Shown piece by piece: positions 8,713 to 18,939 of a DNA stretch of 64,000 nt. The notes beneath the pieces were generated by a model. The model was given only the letters and a program-made list of their open reading frames with translations, was not told the origin of the DNA and searched no databases. Position numbers and translations under genes: made by a program. The stretch lies in contig NZ_AOCK01000004.1 of NCBI RefSeq assembly GCF_000348945.1, positions 124,001 to 188,000 of the forward strand, written 5' to 3'. Within the stretch, counting starts at the first letter, position 1, and the number at the start of each line of letters is the position of its first letter. The DNA comes from Paeniglutamicibacter gangotriensis Lz1y (GTDB lineage: Bacteria > Actinomycetota > Actinomycetes > Actinomycetales > Micrococcaceae).

Positions 8713-9627
8713 GTGTCGCAGAACCGAATTGTCTTGTACTACGCCTTTGTCCCGCTAGCCGATCCAGCCGCCATCCGCCTCTGGCAGCGAGCCCTCCTGG
8801 AACGCTGGGGCCTGCGTGGCCGCATCATCATTTCCAAGGACGGCATCAACGGAACCGTCGGGGGTGGAATCAAGGACGTCAAAAAGTACGTCAAAGCCAC
8901 TCGGGAGTACCCGCCCTTCAAAAAAATGGACATCAAATGGTCCGAGGGTTCGGCCGACGATTTCCCTCGCATCTCTGTTAAGGTTCGTGACGAAGTGGTC
9001 TCCTTTGGGGCCCCCGGTGAGCTGGAAGTCGACGAAAACGGTGTGGTCGGTGGGGGCACGCACCTTAAACCTGAAGCGTTGCATGAGCTGGTCGAAACCA
9101 AGAAGGCCGACGGCAAGGAAGTGCTGTTCTTCGATGGCCGCAACGCCTTCGAAGCGCAGATCGGCAAGTTCAAGAATGCGATTGTGCCGGATGTCGAGAC
9201 CACCCACGATTTCATCACTGAGATCGAGTCGGGAAAATACGACGCGATGAAGGACCAACCGATCGTCACCTATTGCACCGGAGGTATTCGCTGCGAAGTG
9301 CTTTCGGCTCTGATGGTCAAGCGCGGCTTCACCGACGTGTACCAAATGCAGGGTGGCATTGTGCGCTATGGGGAAACTTACGGAGACAAAGGCCTGTGGG
9401 AAGGGTCACTATATGTCTTTGATAAGCGCATGCACATGGAATTCAGCGACGATGCGGTCACCATCGGCACATGCGTGGGCTGCGAGGCTCCGACGAACAA
9501 GTTCGAGAATTGTTCGAATCTCTCCTGTCGCAACCTCCGACTATTCTGCACCGATTGCGCCGCGCAGGATGAGCTGCGCCGGTGCCCCGACTGCGTTGCA
9601 GAGACCAAAGCTGCTCTCGAAGCCTAG
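8713..9627 (+). CDS. trhO: tRNA uridine-5-hydroxylase TrhO (YceA family, rhodanese domain)
   Basis: 304 aa from the GTG at 8713; an ATG at 8671 would add 14 residues. TrhO hydroxylates U34 of tRNAs in an oxygen-dependent step of 5-hydroxyuridine-derived modification. The N-terminal acylphosphatase-like domain ([15 protein letters not shown]) is followed by a rhodanese domain with catalytic-type Cys188 in [11 protein letters not shown] (second Cys at 194). A C-terminal cysteine-rich tail ([24 protein letters not shown]) could bind metal. Length and motifs match the family fully. A strong terminator follows. Confidence 0.92.
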   Translation: MSQNRIVLYYAFVPLADPAAIRLWQRALLERWGLRGRIIISKDGINGTVGGGIKDVKKYVKATREYPPFKKMDIKWSEGSADDFPRISVKVRDEVVSFGAPGELEVDENGVVGGGTHLKPEALHELVETKKADGKEVLFFDGRNAFEAQIGKFKNAIVPDVETTHDFITEIESGKYDAMKDQPIVTYCTGGIRCEVLSALMVKRGFTDVYQMQGGIVRYGETYGDKGLWEGSLYVFDKRMHMEFSDDAVTIGTCVGCEAPTNKFENCSNLSCRNLRLFCTDCAAQDELRRCPDCVAETKAALEA

Positions 9628-9687
9628 CCCGACCACCAGACTGTTCCGCGACCGCCGAATGTCGGTACTTTTCTAGGCAACGCCACA

Positions 9688-9735
9688 TGGGCGGCCCGTT
9701 TCCAGCACTTTGCTGGAAACGGGCCGCCCATTTTT
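9688..9735 (+). terminator. strong terminator after trhO
   Basis: A perfect 20-bp stem (9688-9707 with 9711-9730) with a 3-nt loop CTT is followed by TTTTT. It ends the trhO transcript. It also shields the minus-strand HNH gene, whose end lies about 70 bp to the right. Confidence 0.9.
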
Positions 9736-9805
9736 GTGTCCAAGTGATCTCGATTGGCCCATGGCGTGCTGCAGGGGTGAACAGTGGTGTCGTGGCAAAG
9801 GGTTC

Positions 9806-11614
9806 CTAGAACAAAGGTGGGTTCTGGGTGGGTGTGCGCCAGTAAGCGTTGCGTCGGGGTTGTTGTTCAGGGTCCATAAACTTGGGCAGGATGACGCTGA
9901 AGAGCCCGTCGAGGTCTCTAGTCACGGTGAGTAATCCGGTGTGTCTGGCGTGGTGGTGGGATGTGCATAGCGGTCGGCCTTGGTTGATGTTTGTGGTGCC
10001 GCCGGTGGCCCATTGCTCGTCGTGGTCGATCTCGCAGTGTTCCGGTGGGACGGTACATCCGGGGAAAAGACAGCCGCCGTAGATGCCCAAGATCGCTTCG
10101 CGCATGTAGTCGGGAAAGAAGCGTTCTTCTCGACCGAGGTCCAGGATCTGGGATTTGCCGTTCAGAGTGATGGGCAGGGCTCCGCCATTACATAGGGTTT
10201 GCCGGAGTTCGGCGGGCGTCAGTTTTTGGCCGCGGCCGGTGATGCCGTGGGTTTCGGCCAGACCGCGTAGTTCATTCAGGGTTGCGATGACCACGGTGGT
10301 GGGGGAGGGCAGTCCGATGGTCTTCTTGCCGGTGCGTGCTTGGCCTGCTGTTTTGAGGAGGTTGAGCAATCCTTGGAGGTGACGCTGCGGTGGAGTGAGT
10401 CCGTCGGGTCCGTAGGTGGTGGTGTTCATGGTGTCCGGGGTGGCGATCTTGGCGAGCGGGACCAAGCCGTTGCCGTTGCTGTTGAGCCGGGTATCGGGGT
10501 CCTCGGGGTCTAGGGAGAGGTTCCTGATGGTTTCCGGGTCGGTGAGCGGGGTTCCGGTGGCCGGGTCCACGAGGAAGTCGGGGAAGCTGGTGCTCGGTGC
10601 CGCGGTCTCGCTGGAGGTCGACTGGTCGTTGGAACCGTTGGAACCGTTGGAACCGTTGCCGTCCGTGTTCGTGGTGGTGCGGGCTTGGGCGAGCAGTCCG
10701 TCGCGGTCGCCTGCTTTGGTTCGAGGGTTGTCGGTGCTGGCACACATGGCCAGCAGGGCTTCGGTGTCTCGGGGCAGGGTGCGGAGCAGGAATTCGCCCA
10801 GGCCGCCAGTGGTGCCGCGGTAGAACATCCCGGTCTTGGTGCGCAGGATTTCTTCGGGAATGTCTTTGGCACCGTCTTCGAGGGTGGTTTGGATGCCGGT
10901 GAGGAGTTTGGCGGTGGTGCGGGGGTCTTCGCGGCGCACGGATTCGGCGACTTGGTCTTCGAGTTTCCCGGCCAGCAGCGTGGGGTTGGGGTGCTGATTG
11001 ATCTGTGGTGTGAGTTTGTCGAGTTTGCGGGCTGCTGTTCCGATTTCGGCGGGGTCCGCGGTGCCGTCGGCGAGGTCTTTGGCCAGGACGGGGAACCGTG
11101 CGGGGGTGTGGATGCCGTGGATGTCGGTGCCGGGCAGGAGGCGGTCGATGGCGCGGACGCGTTCGCGGGCCTCGTAGAAGCCGATGTGTAGGAATCCGGC
11201 GAGGAATTCGGTGGTGTCTTTGAAGACGAGGCGGCCGGTGGGGACGGTGGCCGGGTCATGGGGCAGGGATGAAACACCGGTGAGGTAGTCGCTGGGGTTC
11301 TGGTGGATGGCGGCGAGGGCGTCGAAGGTGGTTTCGGGGAGTTCGTGGGCCAGGGTGCGTCGGGCGGTGCCTGCGGCCAGGAGCCGGGCGTGGGCTGCGG
11401 TGCGGTGCGCGTCCTCGGCGGCGTGGGCGAAGAGGGCTGCCTGCACTGGTGAGTTGGTGTGTGCGGCGACTCGGCGGGCGAGGTCGCGGGCCAGGTTTTG
11501 GGCTTCGATCAGGGCGCGGAGTTCATCGTCCGTTGACAGATGGTGTCCCGGGGTGCCGCGGGTTGGCCCGGCGGTGAGATTGATGAACTCGGTGGTGTCC
11601 ATGTGTTCCAGCAT
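9806..11614 (-). CDS. DUF222 and HNH endonuclease domain protein
   Basis: 602 aa. The N-terminal DUF222 domain (about 20-290) is joined by a low-complexity linker, including a repeated Gly-Ser-Asn run, to a C-terminal HNH nuclease at 515-560. The nuclease has CLFPGC, the ...EIDHDEQWATGG core and CTSHHHARHTG, so metal-binding Cys and His residues are intact. Such proteins are abundant and multicopy in Micrococcaceae and are often called 13E12-repeat-like; their biological role is unknown. The start could be the second Met at 11602. No mobile-element ends were found around it. Confidence 0.88.
   Translation of the reverse strand: MLEHMDTTEFINLTAGPTRGTPGHHLSTDDELRALIEAQNLARDLARRVAAHTNSPVQAALFAHAAEDAHRTAAHARLLAAGTARRTLAHELPETTFDALAAIHQNPSDYLTGVSSLPHDPATVPTGRLVFKDTTEFLAGFLHIGFYEARERVRAIDRLLPGTDIHGIHTPARFPVLAKDLADGTADPAEIGTAARKLDKLTPQINQHPNPTLLAGKLEDQVAESVRREDPRTTAKLLTGIQTTLEDGAKDIPEEILRTKTGMFYRGTTGGLGEFLLRTLPRDTEALLAMCASTDNPRTKAGDRDGLLAQARTTTNTDGNGSNGSNGSNDQSTSSETAAPSTSFPDFLVDPATGTPLTDPETIRNLSLDPEDPDTRLNSNGNGLVPLAKIATPDTMNTTTYGPDGLTPPQRHLQGLLNLLKTAGQARTGKKTIGLPSPTTVVIATLNELRGLAETHGITGRGQKLTPAELRQTLCNGGALPITLNGKSQILDLGREERFFPDYMREAILGIYGGCLFPGCTVPPEHCEIDHDEQWATGGTTNINQGRPLCTSHHHARHTGLLTVTRDLDGLFSVILPKFMDPEQQPRRNAYWRTPTQNPPLF
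10631..10657 (-). repeat. 9-bp tandem repeat coding Gly-Ser-Asn units in the HNH gene
   Basis: The 9-mer GGAACCGTT occurs three times in a row on the plus strand. Read from the gene strand it encodes a repeated Asn-Gly-Ser linker between DUF222 and the HNH domain. Copy number could vary by slippage. Confidence 0.8.
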
Positions 11615-12003
11615 GCGCTGTCCGGGGTGGCGGTGGGGGCACTAACCCAAATCTGTGGATAACTATTTCCGGGGTCAGCAGGCCGCCGGAGGGTGCTTGC
11701 CCGGCGCCGCAGAACCGAACAGAACAGCATCACCCGGGCGTATCTGAGAAGGACTGTCAGGGAGATTCCGAACGTGGCTAAGTCCCAGCTGAAGAGCCTG
11801 CCGCCCATAAGACATTCCGTCTTGGACCCAATGGCTCCGTCGTTGGAGATCTCCTGAGGAGCGCTCGATGTCCGCTTGGTCCGCCAGCGTGCGCGAACCA
11901 ACGATGTCGATGATCGCTGATGCAACGATTGGGACCGGACGCGTGACAGCAAGGCCTGTCTAGTGATGGGCCGAGTATAGGAAGAACTCTAATAATTTGT
12001 TGC
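11615..12003. other. 389-bp gap holding a SatD-like remnant
   Basis: Between the HNH gene and the next GNAT gene there is no intact gene. Most of the gap is taken by the decayed minus-strand frame described at 11675-11947. No terminator or repeat was recognised. Confidence 0.5.
11675..11947 (-). pseudogene. remnant resembling the N-terminus of a SatD-family protein
   Basis: A minus-strand frame of about 90 codons begins TRPVPIVASAIIDIVGSRTL and continues ADQADIERS, which looks like the opening of SatD-type proteins (hydrophobic strand, then a D-x-V-G-S-R motif). It has no start codon: GTC stands where a GTG would be expected, directly after an in-frame TAG. Similarity is lost after roughly 30 residues, and the frame stops at 11675. 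I read it as a truncated, start-less remnant. The match is short and made from memory. Confidence 0.35.
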
Positions 12004-12588
12004 TTATGAGGTGGGTTCCTCCGCCGGCCACATGCCAACTCTCCCGTCGCCGGGGGAAAGCATCTCCGACTCGGTATGGAAGATGTGCAGGCCGCGGGCC
12101 TGATAGTTGGCGGTGGCAGCGGGCCCATCGAGTGAACAGGTGTGCACCCAGACGCGAGTCACCGGCGAGAACCCCTCGAAACGATGATCCAAGTCCCAAG
12201 CCCGGGCGATGGCCTCGGTCAGCAGCGCCCCGCCCAGCCCGCGGCCGATGGCGTGCGGGAACAGCCCGAAATACATGATCTCCACCTCGGTGCCTGCCTC
12301 CCCGGGGCGACCGACCAATTCGACGTAGCCGCCGGGCGCCCCCTCGAGGTAGAGCACGTGGGTTTCGGTGCCCGGGGTGCGCAACAGCGCGTCCCATTGT
12401 GAACGCGGCAACTCAAGCCTGTCGGTCCAATTCCATGAACTGCCCACACCGCGGTAGAGGAACTTGCTGAACTCCGGGGTGATTGCCTGGACCCGTTCGA
12501 TGCGTGCCCCGGCCGGCAGCCCCCGCTCGGAGGGATTCAGCCCGTCGCGCGAGAGCATCTGCAGATGTGTAGTGGTGACCTCGATCAT
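12004..12588 (-). CDS. GNAT-family N-acetyltransferase
   Basis: 194 aa from the ATG at 12588; longer starts are shadows of the divergent gene's upstream region. The GNAT core is complete: VEIMYFGLFPHAIGRGLGGA carries the acetyl-CoA loop, followed by LLTEAIARAW and the late strand/helix VWVHTCSLDGPAATANYQARG, a common Asn-Tyr substrate-side motif of RimI-like enzymes. The substrate is unknown. A TATGCT box lies 7 nt before the ATG, so the message is probably leaderless and shares a short divergent control region with the methyltransferase gene. Confidence 0.82.
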   Translation of the reverse strand: MIEVTTTHLQMLSRDGLNPSERGLPAGARIERVQAITPEFSKFLYRGVGSSWNWTDRLELPRSQWDALLRTPGTETHVLYLEGAPGGYVELVGRPGEAGTEVEIMYFGLFPHAIGRGLGGALLTEAIARAWDLDHRFEGFSPVTRVWVHTCSLDGPAATANYQARGLHIFHTESEMLSPGDGRVGMWPAEEPTS

Positions 12589-12595
12589 GGGTTCT

Positions 12596-12601
12596 AGCAT
12601 A
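12596..12601 (-). promoter_or_regulatory. -10 box (TATGCT) of a leaderless transcript
   Basis: TATGCT on the minus strand is 7 nt before the ATG at 12588. It is back-to-back with the TAGACT box of the divergent methyltransferase gene. Confidence 0.5.
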
Positions 12602-12633
12602 GGGAAGAAAGTGCCCGCGTTTGGCCACGCCGA

Positions 12634-12639
12634 TAGACT
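12634..12639 (+). promoter_or_regulatory. -10 box (TAGACT) of a leaderless transcript
   Basis: TAGACT lies 7 nt before the GTG at 12647. No ribosome site is present between them. Confidence 0.5.
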
Positions 12640-12646
12640 GTTAAGC

Positions 12647-14260
12647 GTGACTTCCACCGATGACTTTGCCCAGGTTCCCGACGCCCCGCGCAGTGACGAC
12701 ATCCACTTGATCGACGGGTTCGCCGCGGATCTGCGGGCCGCTGGCTACGGCCATGAAGCCATCACCGCGTTCCTGGGCTTCTCCGCCCACGAGGCGTTGA
12801 TGCGCGACGCGCTGATCCCGGCGCTACGACTCATTGCTGCCCAACAGGTCCCCACCGCCCTGGGAACGATGCTGGGACTATTCATGCTCGGCGCCGAAGC
12901 CAGCGGAGAAGACGTGGCAGCTGCCTTTCCGGCAACCGGCACCCAGGGCCTGCTTCGGCTAGGCATCCTGGAGCAGGCAAAGGAGAGCGGCGGCATGTGG
13001 CGCTCCTTGGTGGACATTCGTCCGCACGCTTCGGACAGCGACGCGGAGATCTGGGTGGCCAGCGACCTCGGCGCACACCAACGCCCGGGCGTGCTGCGCC
13101 ACGACCACGTGCTGGGTATCGGACAGGCCTCGTTGACGCTGGCCCAGACGACCATCCGCCCGACGGTGGATACGGCACTGGACTTGGGGACCGGCTGCGG
13201 GATCCAGGCGTTCCACCTGCTCTCCCACGCCCGCCGGGTGATCGCCACCGATATCTCGGCCCGGGCGCTGGGCTTCACCCGATTCAACCTGCTGCTCAAC
13301 CATGAGGGTCTGGGCCTTGACCCGCAGGACCTGGGCGATCGCATCGAGCTGCGCTTGGGTTCGTTGCTGGAGCCGGTCGAGGGCGAGCACTTCGACCTGG
13401 TGGTCTCCAACCCGCCGTTTGTCATCACCCCGCGCATCGCCGATCGGGAATCGGCGGAGCGTTTCACATACCGCGACGGCGGGATGCCCGGAGACAGCCT
13501 GGTGGCCACCCTGGTACGGACGATCCCCGGGATCCTGAACCCGGGAGGCAGCGCGCAGATGCTGGCCAACTGGGAGATCACCGCGGCGGCAACCCCGGAG
13601 CAGGAGCCGGCATGGGACGTCGGGCCGCGCTCCTGGATCGAGTCCGACACCGAGGCCTGGTTCATTCAGCGCGAGGCCGTCGGGCCCACGCAATATGCCG
13701 AGACCTGGCTGCGCGATGCCTCGCAGGGACGGGATGCGGGGGAGTTCGCGGTGCAATACGGCGCCTACCTCGATGACTTCGCCTCGCGCAACGTGGATTC
13801 CATCGGCTTCGGCATGGTGTGGTTGCGCCGGCCGTTGGTGGGTGCCCGCGGCATGGGCCAACTTTTCGAAACCATCGGCCACCCCATCGAGCAGCCGATC
13901 GGCGCATATTTGGCCCGAGACATTGCCGTGGCCGACGAGTTGGAGGCCGGCCGGATCGATGAGATGCACTTGGTGGTGGCCGAGGATGTCACCGAGGAGC
14001 GTCACCAGCGTCCGGGCGCCGAGCACCCCGGGGTCATCTTGTTACGGCAGGGGGCCGGTTTGCGGCGGACCGAAATCATGGATACCGCACTCGCCGGTTT
14101 TGTTTCGGCCTGCGACGGCGATCTTGACGTGTCATCCCTAGTCGGAGCGTTGGAGTCGCTGGTCGGGGGAGAAGATCCGGAGTTTTCCTCGCGGCTGCGT
14201 GAAGGGGTTGTTCGGCTTATTAAGCGTGGCTTCCTGTTGGAGATGCGAAACAACCGCTAA
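12647..14260 (+). CDS. class I SAM-dependent methyltransferase (DUF7059-type, HemK-like core)
   Basis: 537 aa from the GTG at 12647, chosen because a TAGACT box lies 7 nt upstream. An N-terminal helical region (about 1-90) precedes a Rossmann methyltransferase. Motif I is DLGTGCGIQAFHLL at residue 179, motif II is VIATDISARALGF, and the catalytic-type NPPF motif (VVSNPPFVI) is at 255-258. NPPF implies methylation of a planar amide or amino nitrogen (Gln, or a base exocyclic amine). The long C-terminal part is poorly characterised. The target, a translation factor, rRNA or DNA, cannot be decided. Confidence 0.82.
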   Translation: MTSTDDFAQVPDAPRSDDIHLIDGFAADLRAAGYGHEAITAFLGFSAHEALMRDALIPALRLIAAQQVPTALGTMLGLFMLGAEASGEDVAAAFPATGTQGLLRLGILEQAKESGGMWRSLVDIRPHASDSDAEIWVASDLGAHQRPGVLRHDHVLGIGQASLTLAQTTIRPTVDTALDLGTGCGIQAFHLLSHARRVIATDISARALGFTRFNLLLNHEGLGLDPQDLGDRIELRLGSLLEPVEGEHFDLVVSNPPFVITPRIADRESAERFTYRDGGMPGDSLVATLVRTIPGILNPGGSAQMLANWEITAAATPEQEPAWDVGPRSWIESDTEAWFIQREAVGPTQYAETWLRDASQGRDAGEFAVQYGAYLDDFASRNVDSIGFGMVWLRRPLVGARGMGQLFETIGHPIEQPIGAYLARDIAVADELEAGRIDEMHLVVAEDVTEERHQRPGAEHPGVILLRQGAGLRRTEIMDTALAGFVSACDGDLDVSSLVGALESLVGGEDPEFSSRLREGVVRLIKRGFLLEMRNNR

Positions 14261-14271
14261 AGTTTTTTTGT

Positions 14272-14916
14272 ATGACCCAGAACACTTCGCCGAGGCCGGT
14301 CGCCGACGGCCCCGGAATGGCGCCGGCGCCACCCCAACCGGTGTCCATTAGCGACCCCCAGGCTATTCGGGCTTTGGCCCACGAGGCGCGACTGACGGTG
14401 CTCGAAGAACTCTTCGCTTCGCAGGCCACACGCACCGCCACCGAACTGGCCACCCGCTGCGCCTTAACACCCAGTGCCATGAGCTATCACCTGCGAGCGC
14501 TGGAAAAATATGGTTACGTCGTCAGGGCGGCCAGCGAGGGTGATGGGCGTGAGCGTCGGTGGAAGGCAGCAGGCAGTTCGCTGGTGCTTGGATCATTGAC
14601 GGATTCGACCAGCGCGAAGAACGCCTACCTGAATGTGCAGCTTAATGCCTTCCGCGACAGGCTCTCGGCGGAAATCGCCCGACGCGACAAGGAACGCAAA
14701 GACGGCAAGGAACCGCCGGCCGACCGTGCCCCGGTGTTGACCACCGGTGTGGTCTTCCTCTCCGAGCCCCAACGCAAGGAGTTCATCACCCGGGTCTATG
14801 ACCTGCTCTACGAATACGAGGAGCTGGCCGAACCAGAGGCCCGCGGAGTAGACGGTGAACGGCTCTATTACATGCTCTCCTTCCTCCCGGAAATACGGGA
14901 GACCAAGGGGCTCTAG
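14272..14916 (+). CDS. ArsR-type winged-helix transcriptional regulator
   Basis: 214 aa. The winged helix spans about residues 25-100: ALAHEARLTVLEELFA, then TATELATRCALTPSAMSYHL as helix-turn-helix, then ALEKYGYVVRAASEGDGRER as wing. The C-terminal half is charged and helical, with no metal-binding Cys pattern, so it is not a classical arsenic sensor. It starts 11 nt after the methyltransferase gene. TAAAGT lies 8 nt before its ATG and overlaps the upstream stop, so a second leaderless promoter is possible. Confidence 0.8.
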   Translation: MTQNTSPRPVADGPGMAPAPPQPVSISDPQAIRALAHEARLTVLEELFASQATRTATELATRCALTPSAMSYHLRALEKYGYVVRAASEGDGRERRWKAAGSSLVLGSLTDSTSAKNAYLNVQLNAFRDRLSAEIARRDKERKDGKEPPADRAPVLTTGVVFLSEPQRKEFITRVYDLLYEYEELAEPEARGVDGERLYYMLSFLPEIRETKGL

Positions 14917-15009
14917 GCGGGCCTGTGCGGCGGGGCGAAAAATGTGCCGTGGGGCGCCAGCTTGCTTTCGGCCGCAAGAATGCGGCTAACCTAGAGCAGG
15001 GAATGTGTC

Positions 15010-15029
15010 GTGCGCCCACTTTGGCGCAC
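15010..15029 (+). promoter_or_regulatory. small hairpin in the topA 5' region
   Basis: GTGCGCC (15010-15016) pairs with GGCGCAC (15023-15029), ending 14 nt before the AGGAG ribosome site of topA. It could modulate topA translation; there is no T-run. Confidence 0.3.
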
Positions 15030-15052
15030 CACTGGTTGCTACTAGGAGTGTT

Positions 15053-17854
15053 GTGCCCGCCAAGGCCAAGGAAAAGACCGGAATGAAGCTCGTGATCGTG
15101 GAGTCCCCGGCGAAAAGTAAGTCGATCGCCAAGTATTTGGGCGACGGCTTCGAAGTCGATGCCTCGGTAGGGCACATCCGCGATTTGGCGCAACCCGCCG
15201 ATCTTCCGGCGGAGATGAAGAAGGGCCCCTACGGAAAGTTTGCCGTGGACGTCCACAACGACTTCGATCCCTACTACGTCGTGTACCCGGAGAAGAAGAA
15301 GCGGGTGGCCGAACTCAAGGCCAAGCTCAAGGGTGCCGACGCGCTCTATCTCGCAACCGATGCGGACCGCGAAGGCGAAGCCATCGCGTGGCACCTGCTC
15401 GAGGTGCTCAAGCCCAAGGTTCCGGTGTACCGCATGGCCTTCACGGAGATCACCCAAGAGGGCATCAACCGTGCGATGGAGAACATCCGCGAGCTGGACA
15501 CCGACCTGGTCAACGCCCAGGAAACCCGCCGCGTCCTTGACCGCCTGTACGGCTACGAGATTTCCCCGGTGCTCTGGCGCAAGGTGGCCCGCGGCCTATC
15601 CGCCGGACGCGTGCAGTCCGTAGCGACCCGGCTGGTTGTCGAGCGCGAACGCGAACGCATGGCCTTCCGCAACGCCTCCTACTGGGACCTGGCCGGCACC
15701 TTCGCCACGTCCAACGGCGAATCCTTCGGCGCCAAGCTCTCCTCCGTCGACGGGGCCCGGGTGGCCACCGGCCGCGATTTCACCGACCGTGGCGAATTGA
15801 AGACCCCGAAGTCCGGTTCCATCGCACATTTGGACGAGGCCAAGGCCACCGCCCTGGCGCAGGGACTGGAAGAGGCCGACTTCGCTGTCACCTCGGTCGA
15901 CGAGAAGCCCTACACCCGCCGGCCTGCCGCACCTTTCACCACCTCGACGCTGCAGCAGGAAGCCAGCCGCAAGCTGCGCTGGAGCTCGAAGTCCACCATG
16001 CAGGTCGCTCAGCGCCTGTATGAAAACGGTTACATCACCTACATGCGTACCGACTCGGTGTTCCTGTCCAACGAGGCAGTCAACGCCGCGCGCAAGCAGG
16101 CCGCCGAGCTCTACGGATCCGAATCGGTGCCCGCTTCCCCACGGCTTTACAAGGCCAAGTCAGGTGCGGCGCAGGAAGCCCACGAGGCCATCCGCCCCGC
16201 CGGTGACTCCTTCCGCCGACCGGCAACGGTCCGCGCGCAGCTCTCGGGCGACGAGTTCAAGCTCTACGAGCTGATCTGGAAGCGCACCGTCGCCTCGCAG
16301 ATGGCCGATGCCAAGGGTTTCACCGCCACCATCAAGCTGGCCGGGGAATCCACCACCGGGCAGGTCGCCGAGTTCTCGGCTTCCGGCACCGTGATCACCT
16401 TCCGCGGCTTCATGTCCGCCTACGAGGAGGGCCGCGACGCCGCCCGCGAGGCCGAGGCCGCAGTGGCAGCCGAGGACGCGCGCCTGCCGCAGCTGAAGGT
16501 CTCCGATGCGCTGGCAGGCACCGGCATCGACGCCAGTGGCCACACCACCTCCCCGCCGGCACGCTACACCGAGGCCTCGATCGTCGCGGAGCTTGAAGCC
16601 CGGGAGATCGGCCGGCCCTCGACCTTCGCCCCGACCATCTCCACCATCATGGACCGCGGCTACGTGACCAAGCGCGGTGGCGCCCTGGTGCCCAGCTGGG
16701 TCGCGTTCTCCGTGGTGCGCCTGCTGGAGGAGCACTTCGGCAAGTACGTCGACTACGACTTCACCGCACGGCTGGAAGATGACCTGGACGAGATCGCCCA
16801 CGGTCAGAAGGGCCGTTCGGCCTGGCTGAAGGACTTCTACTTCGGCTCCGCCGAAAGTGGCGAAGCCGGCCTGGAATCGGTGGTCAACAACCTGGGCGAC
16901 ATCGACGCCCGCGCCATCAACTCCATCGACATCGCCCCGGGCATCGTGCTGCGCGTGGGCAAGTTCGGCCCGTACCTGGAGAAGCCGCTGCCGGCCGGCG
17001 CCCCCGAGGACACCACCCCGGAGCGCGCCAACGTGCCCGAGGACCTGGCCCCCGATGAGCTCACCGCCGAGAAGGCCATCGAGCTCATGGAAAACCAGGG
17101 CCCGGGCGAAATCGTATTGGGTATCGATGATCAGACCGGGCGCACCATCGTGGCCAAGGAGGGACGCTACGGCGCCTACGTCACCGAGGTCATTGTGGAG
17201 CCCACCGCCGAGGAACTGGCCGCGCTGCCCGTGGAGTACTACAAGAACGGCAAGCCCAAGCCGCCGAAGAAGCCGGTCAAGGCCAAGCCGCGCACCGGGT
17301 CACTGTTCAAGACGATGAGTGTGGAGACCGTCACGCTCGAGGAGGCGCTGCGGCTGATCTCGCTGCCGCGTGTGCTCGGCGTCGACGCCGAGGGCGTGGA
17401 AATCACGGTGCAGAACGGCCGGTTCGGGCCCTACCTGAAGAAGGGCACCGACTCGCGTTCCATTGGTACCGAGGAGGAGATCTTCACCATCACCCTCGAA
17501 GAGGCGTTGGAAATCTATTCGACGCCCAAGGTCCGCGGTGCTCGAGCCGCGGTGCCGCCGCTGGCCGAGTTCGGTGTGGACCCGGTCTCGGAGAAGAACA
17601 TCGTGGTCAAGGAGGGCCGCTTCGGTGCATACATCACCGACGGGGTCACCAACATCACGATCCCGCGTGACACCACCTTGGAGGAGCTGACCCGCGAGCG
17701 GGCCATCGAGCTGCTGGCGGACAAGCGTGCCCGCGGACCGGTCAAGCGGAGTAGTGCAGCCAAGAAGGCACCGGTGAAGAAGGCTCCTGCCAAGAAGCCT
17801 GCCGCGAAGAAGGCACCGGCTAAAAAGCCGGCCGCCAAGAAGACCGGCAACTAG
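15053..17854 (+). CDS. topA: DNA topoisomerase I (type IA)
   Basis: 933 aa from a GTG preceded by AGGAG; the ORF could extend 16 codons further, without support. The enzyme relaxes negative supercoils through a 5'-phosphotyrosine intermediate. The TOPRIM domain opens with [14 protein letters not shown] and has its acidic metal site in [15 protein letters not shown] (D103, D105). The catalytic tyrosine is Y330 in [10 protein letters not shown]. Instead of the zinc fingers of the E. coli enzyme, the C-terminal part has several repeated topoisomerase C-terminal domains and a Lys/Ala/Pro tail (about 893-933), as in other actinobacteria. Confidence 0.97.
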   Translation: MPAKAKEKTGMKLVIVESPAKSKSIAKYLGDGFEVDASVGHIRDLAQPADLPAEMKKGPYGKFAVDVHNDFDPYYVVYPEKKKRVAELKAKLKGADALYLATDADREGEAIAWHLLEVLKPKVPVYRMAFTEITQEGINRAMENIRELDTDLVNAQETRRVLDRLYGYEISPVLWRKVARGLSAGRVQSVATRLVVERERERMAFRNASYWDLAGTFATSNGESFGAKLSSVDGARVATGRDFTDRGELKTPKSGSIAHLDEAKATALAQGLEEADFAVTSVDEKPYTRRPAAPFTTSTLQQEASRKLRWSSKSTMQVAQRLYENGYITYMRTDSVFLSNEAVNAARKQAAELYGSESVPASPRLYKAKSGAAQEAHEAIRPAGDSFRRPATVRAQLSGDEFKLYELIWKRTVASQMADAKGFTATIKLAGESTTGQVAEFSASGTVITFRGFMSAYEEGRDAAREAEAAVAAEDARLPQLKVSDALAGTGIDASGHTTSPPARYTEASIVAELEAREIGRPSTFAPTISTIMDRGYVTKRGGALVPSWVAFSVVRLLEEHFGKYVDYDFTARLEDDLDEIAHGQKGRSAWLKDFYFGSAESGEAGLESVVNNLGDIDARAINSIDIAPGIVLRVGKFGPYLEKPLPAGAPEDTTPERANVPEDLAPDELTAEKAIELMENQGPGEIVLGIDDQTGRTIVAKEGRYGAYVTEVIVEPTAEELAALPVEYYKNGKPKPPKKPVKAKPRTGSLFKTMSVETVTLEEALRLISLPRVLGVDAEGVEITVQNGRFGPYLKKGTDSRSIGTEEEIFTITLEEALEIYSTPKVRGARAAVPPLAEFGVDPVSEKNIVVKEGRFGAYITDGVTNITIPRDTTLEELTRERAIELLADKRARGPVKRSSAAKKAPVKKAPAKKPAAKKAPAKKPAAKKTGN

Positions 17855-17891
17855 CAACCCGCGGTCAGGGACCACACATGAGGATAAGCGC

Positions 17892-18917
17892 ATGAGGCTG
17901 GGCGTACTGGATATCGGATCGAACACGGTCCATTTGTTGCTGGTCGACGCGTATCCGGGCGCCCGCCCGGTGCCCTTCGCCTCGCACAAGCGTCCGCTGT
18001 CGTTGGTGGCCTACCTGGATGAACACGGGGCCATCACTCCCGAGGGCCAGAGAGAACTGCTGGACTTCGTGCACGAGGCGGCGCAATTTGCGATCAACCA
18101 CCAGGCCGAAGACCTGTTGGCCTTCTGCACCTCGGCGATCCGCGAATCGGCCAACGGCGAAGAGGTCCTGGCCCGCATCATGGCCGAGACCGGGGTGAAG
18201 TTGACCGAACTCACCGGCGAGCAAGAGGCCGGAATGACGTACTACGCGGTGCGGCGCTGGTTCGGCTGGAGCTCGGATTCGCTGCTGAATCTGGACATGG
18301 GCGGCGGTTCCTTCGAACTGGCCCTGGGCCGGGACGAATTCCCCACCGTGGCGCACTCGGTGCCGCTGGGGGCCGGGCGGCTGACCCGGCGCTGGCTGGA
18401 AGCGGACCCGCCCTCCATCAAGGACGTCAAGGCGTTGCGCCACCACGTGCGCGAGGTGCTGGCCGATCCGGTGGCCGAAATGCGCCAATTCGGCAAGCCG
18501 ACGCTGGTCACCGGGACCTCAAAGACCTTCAGGTCGCTGGCCCGGATCACCGGGGCCGCCCCCTCCGCGGAGGGTCCCTACGTCAAGCGGGTGCTGCGCG
18601 CCGAATCATTGAAGGTCTGGACCAACCGGCTCACCGCGATGAACTGGTCCGAACGCGCGGAGCTGCCCGGGGTCTCGGCCATCCGCGCCCCGCAGTTGCT
18701 CGCCGGCGCCATCGTCGCCCTGGAGGCGATGGACGCGCTGAAGGTTAAATCCCTGCGCATCTGCCCGTGGGCCTTGCGCGAGGGATTGATGCTGCGCCGC
18801 TTCGACCACGTCCTTTTTGACTCCACCGTGCCGCTCAGTAGTAGCGTGGGAGTCGGAGAGGTCGCCCTGGGCCGGTCCTCGGTAATGTCGGCGGCCCCGG
18901 GCAGCAACATACTGTAG
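17892..18917 (+). CDS. Ppx/GppA-family exopolyphosphatase
   Basis: 341 aa, 37 nt after topA. ASKHA-fold motifs are clear: [17 protein letters not shown] near the N-terminus (phosphate 1), FCTSAIRES and [14 protein letters not shown] (phosphate 2). The late [14 protein letters not shown] segment is also typical of Ppx proteins. At about 340 aa it lacks the C-terminal HD-type domain of long Ppx enzymes, as is normal for actinobacterial Ppx1/Ppx2-type proteins. It may hydrolyse polyphosphate or (p)ppGpp-related nucleotides; these cannot be distinguished by sequence. Confidence 0.88.
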   Translation: MRLGVLDIGSNTVHLLLVDAYPGARPVPFASHKRPLSLVAYLDEHGAITPEGQRELLDFVHEAAQFAINHQAEDLLAFCTSAIRESANGEEVLARIMAETGVKLTELTGEQEAGMTYYAVRRWFGWSSDSLLNLDMGGGSFELALGRDEFPTVAHSVPLGAGRLTRRWLEADPPSIKDVKALRHHVREVLADPVAEMRQFGKPTLVTGTSKTFRSLARITGAAPSAEGPYVKRVLRAESLKVWTNRLTAMNWSERAELPGVSAIRAPQLLAGAIVALEAMDALKVKSLRICPWALREGLMLRRFDHVLFDSTVPLSSSVGVGEVALGRSSVMSAAPGSNIL

Positions 18918-18939
18918 CAACAGACAAGGGGCAGGTTCC

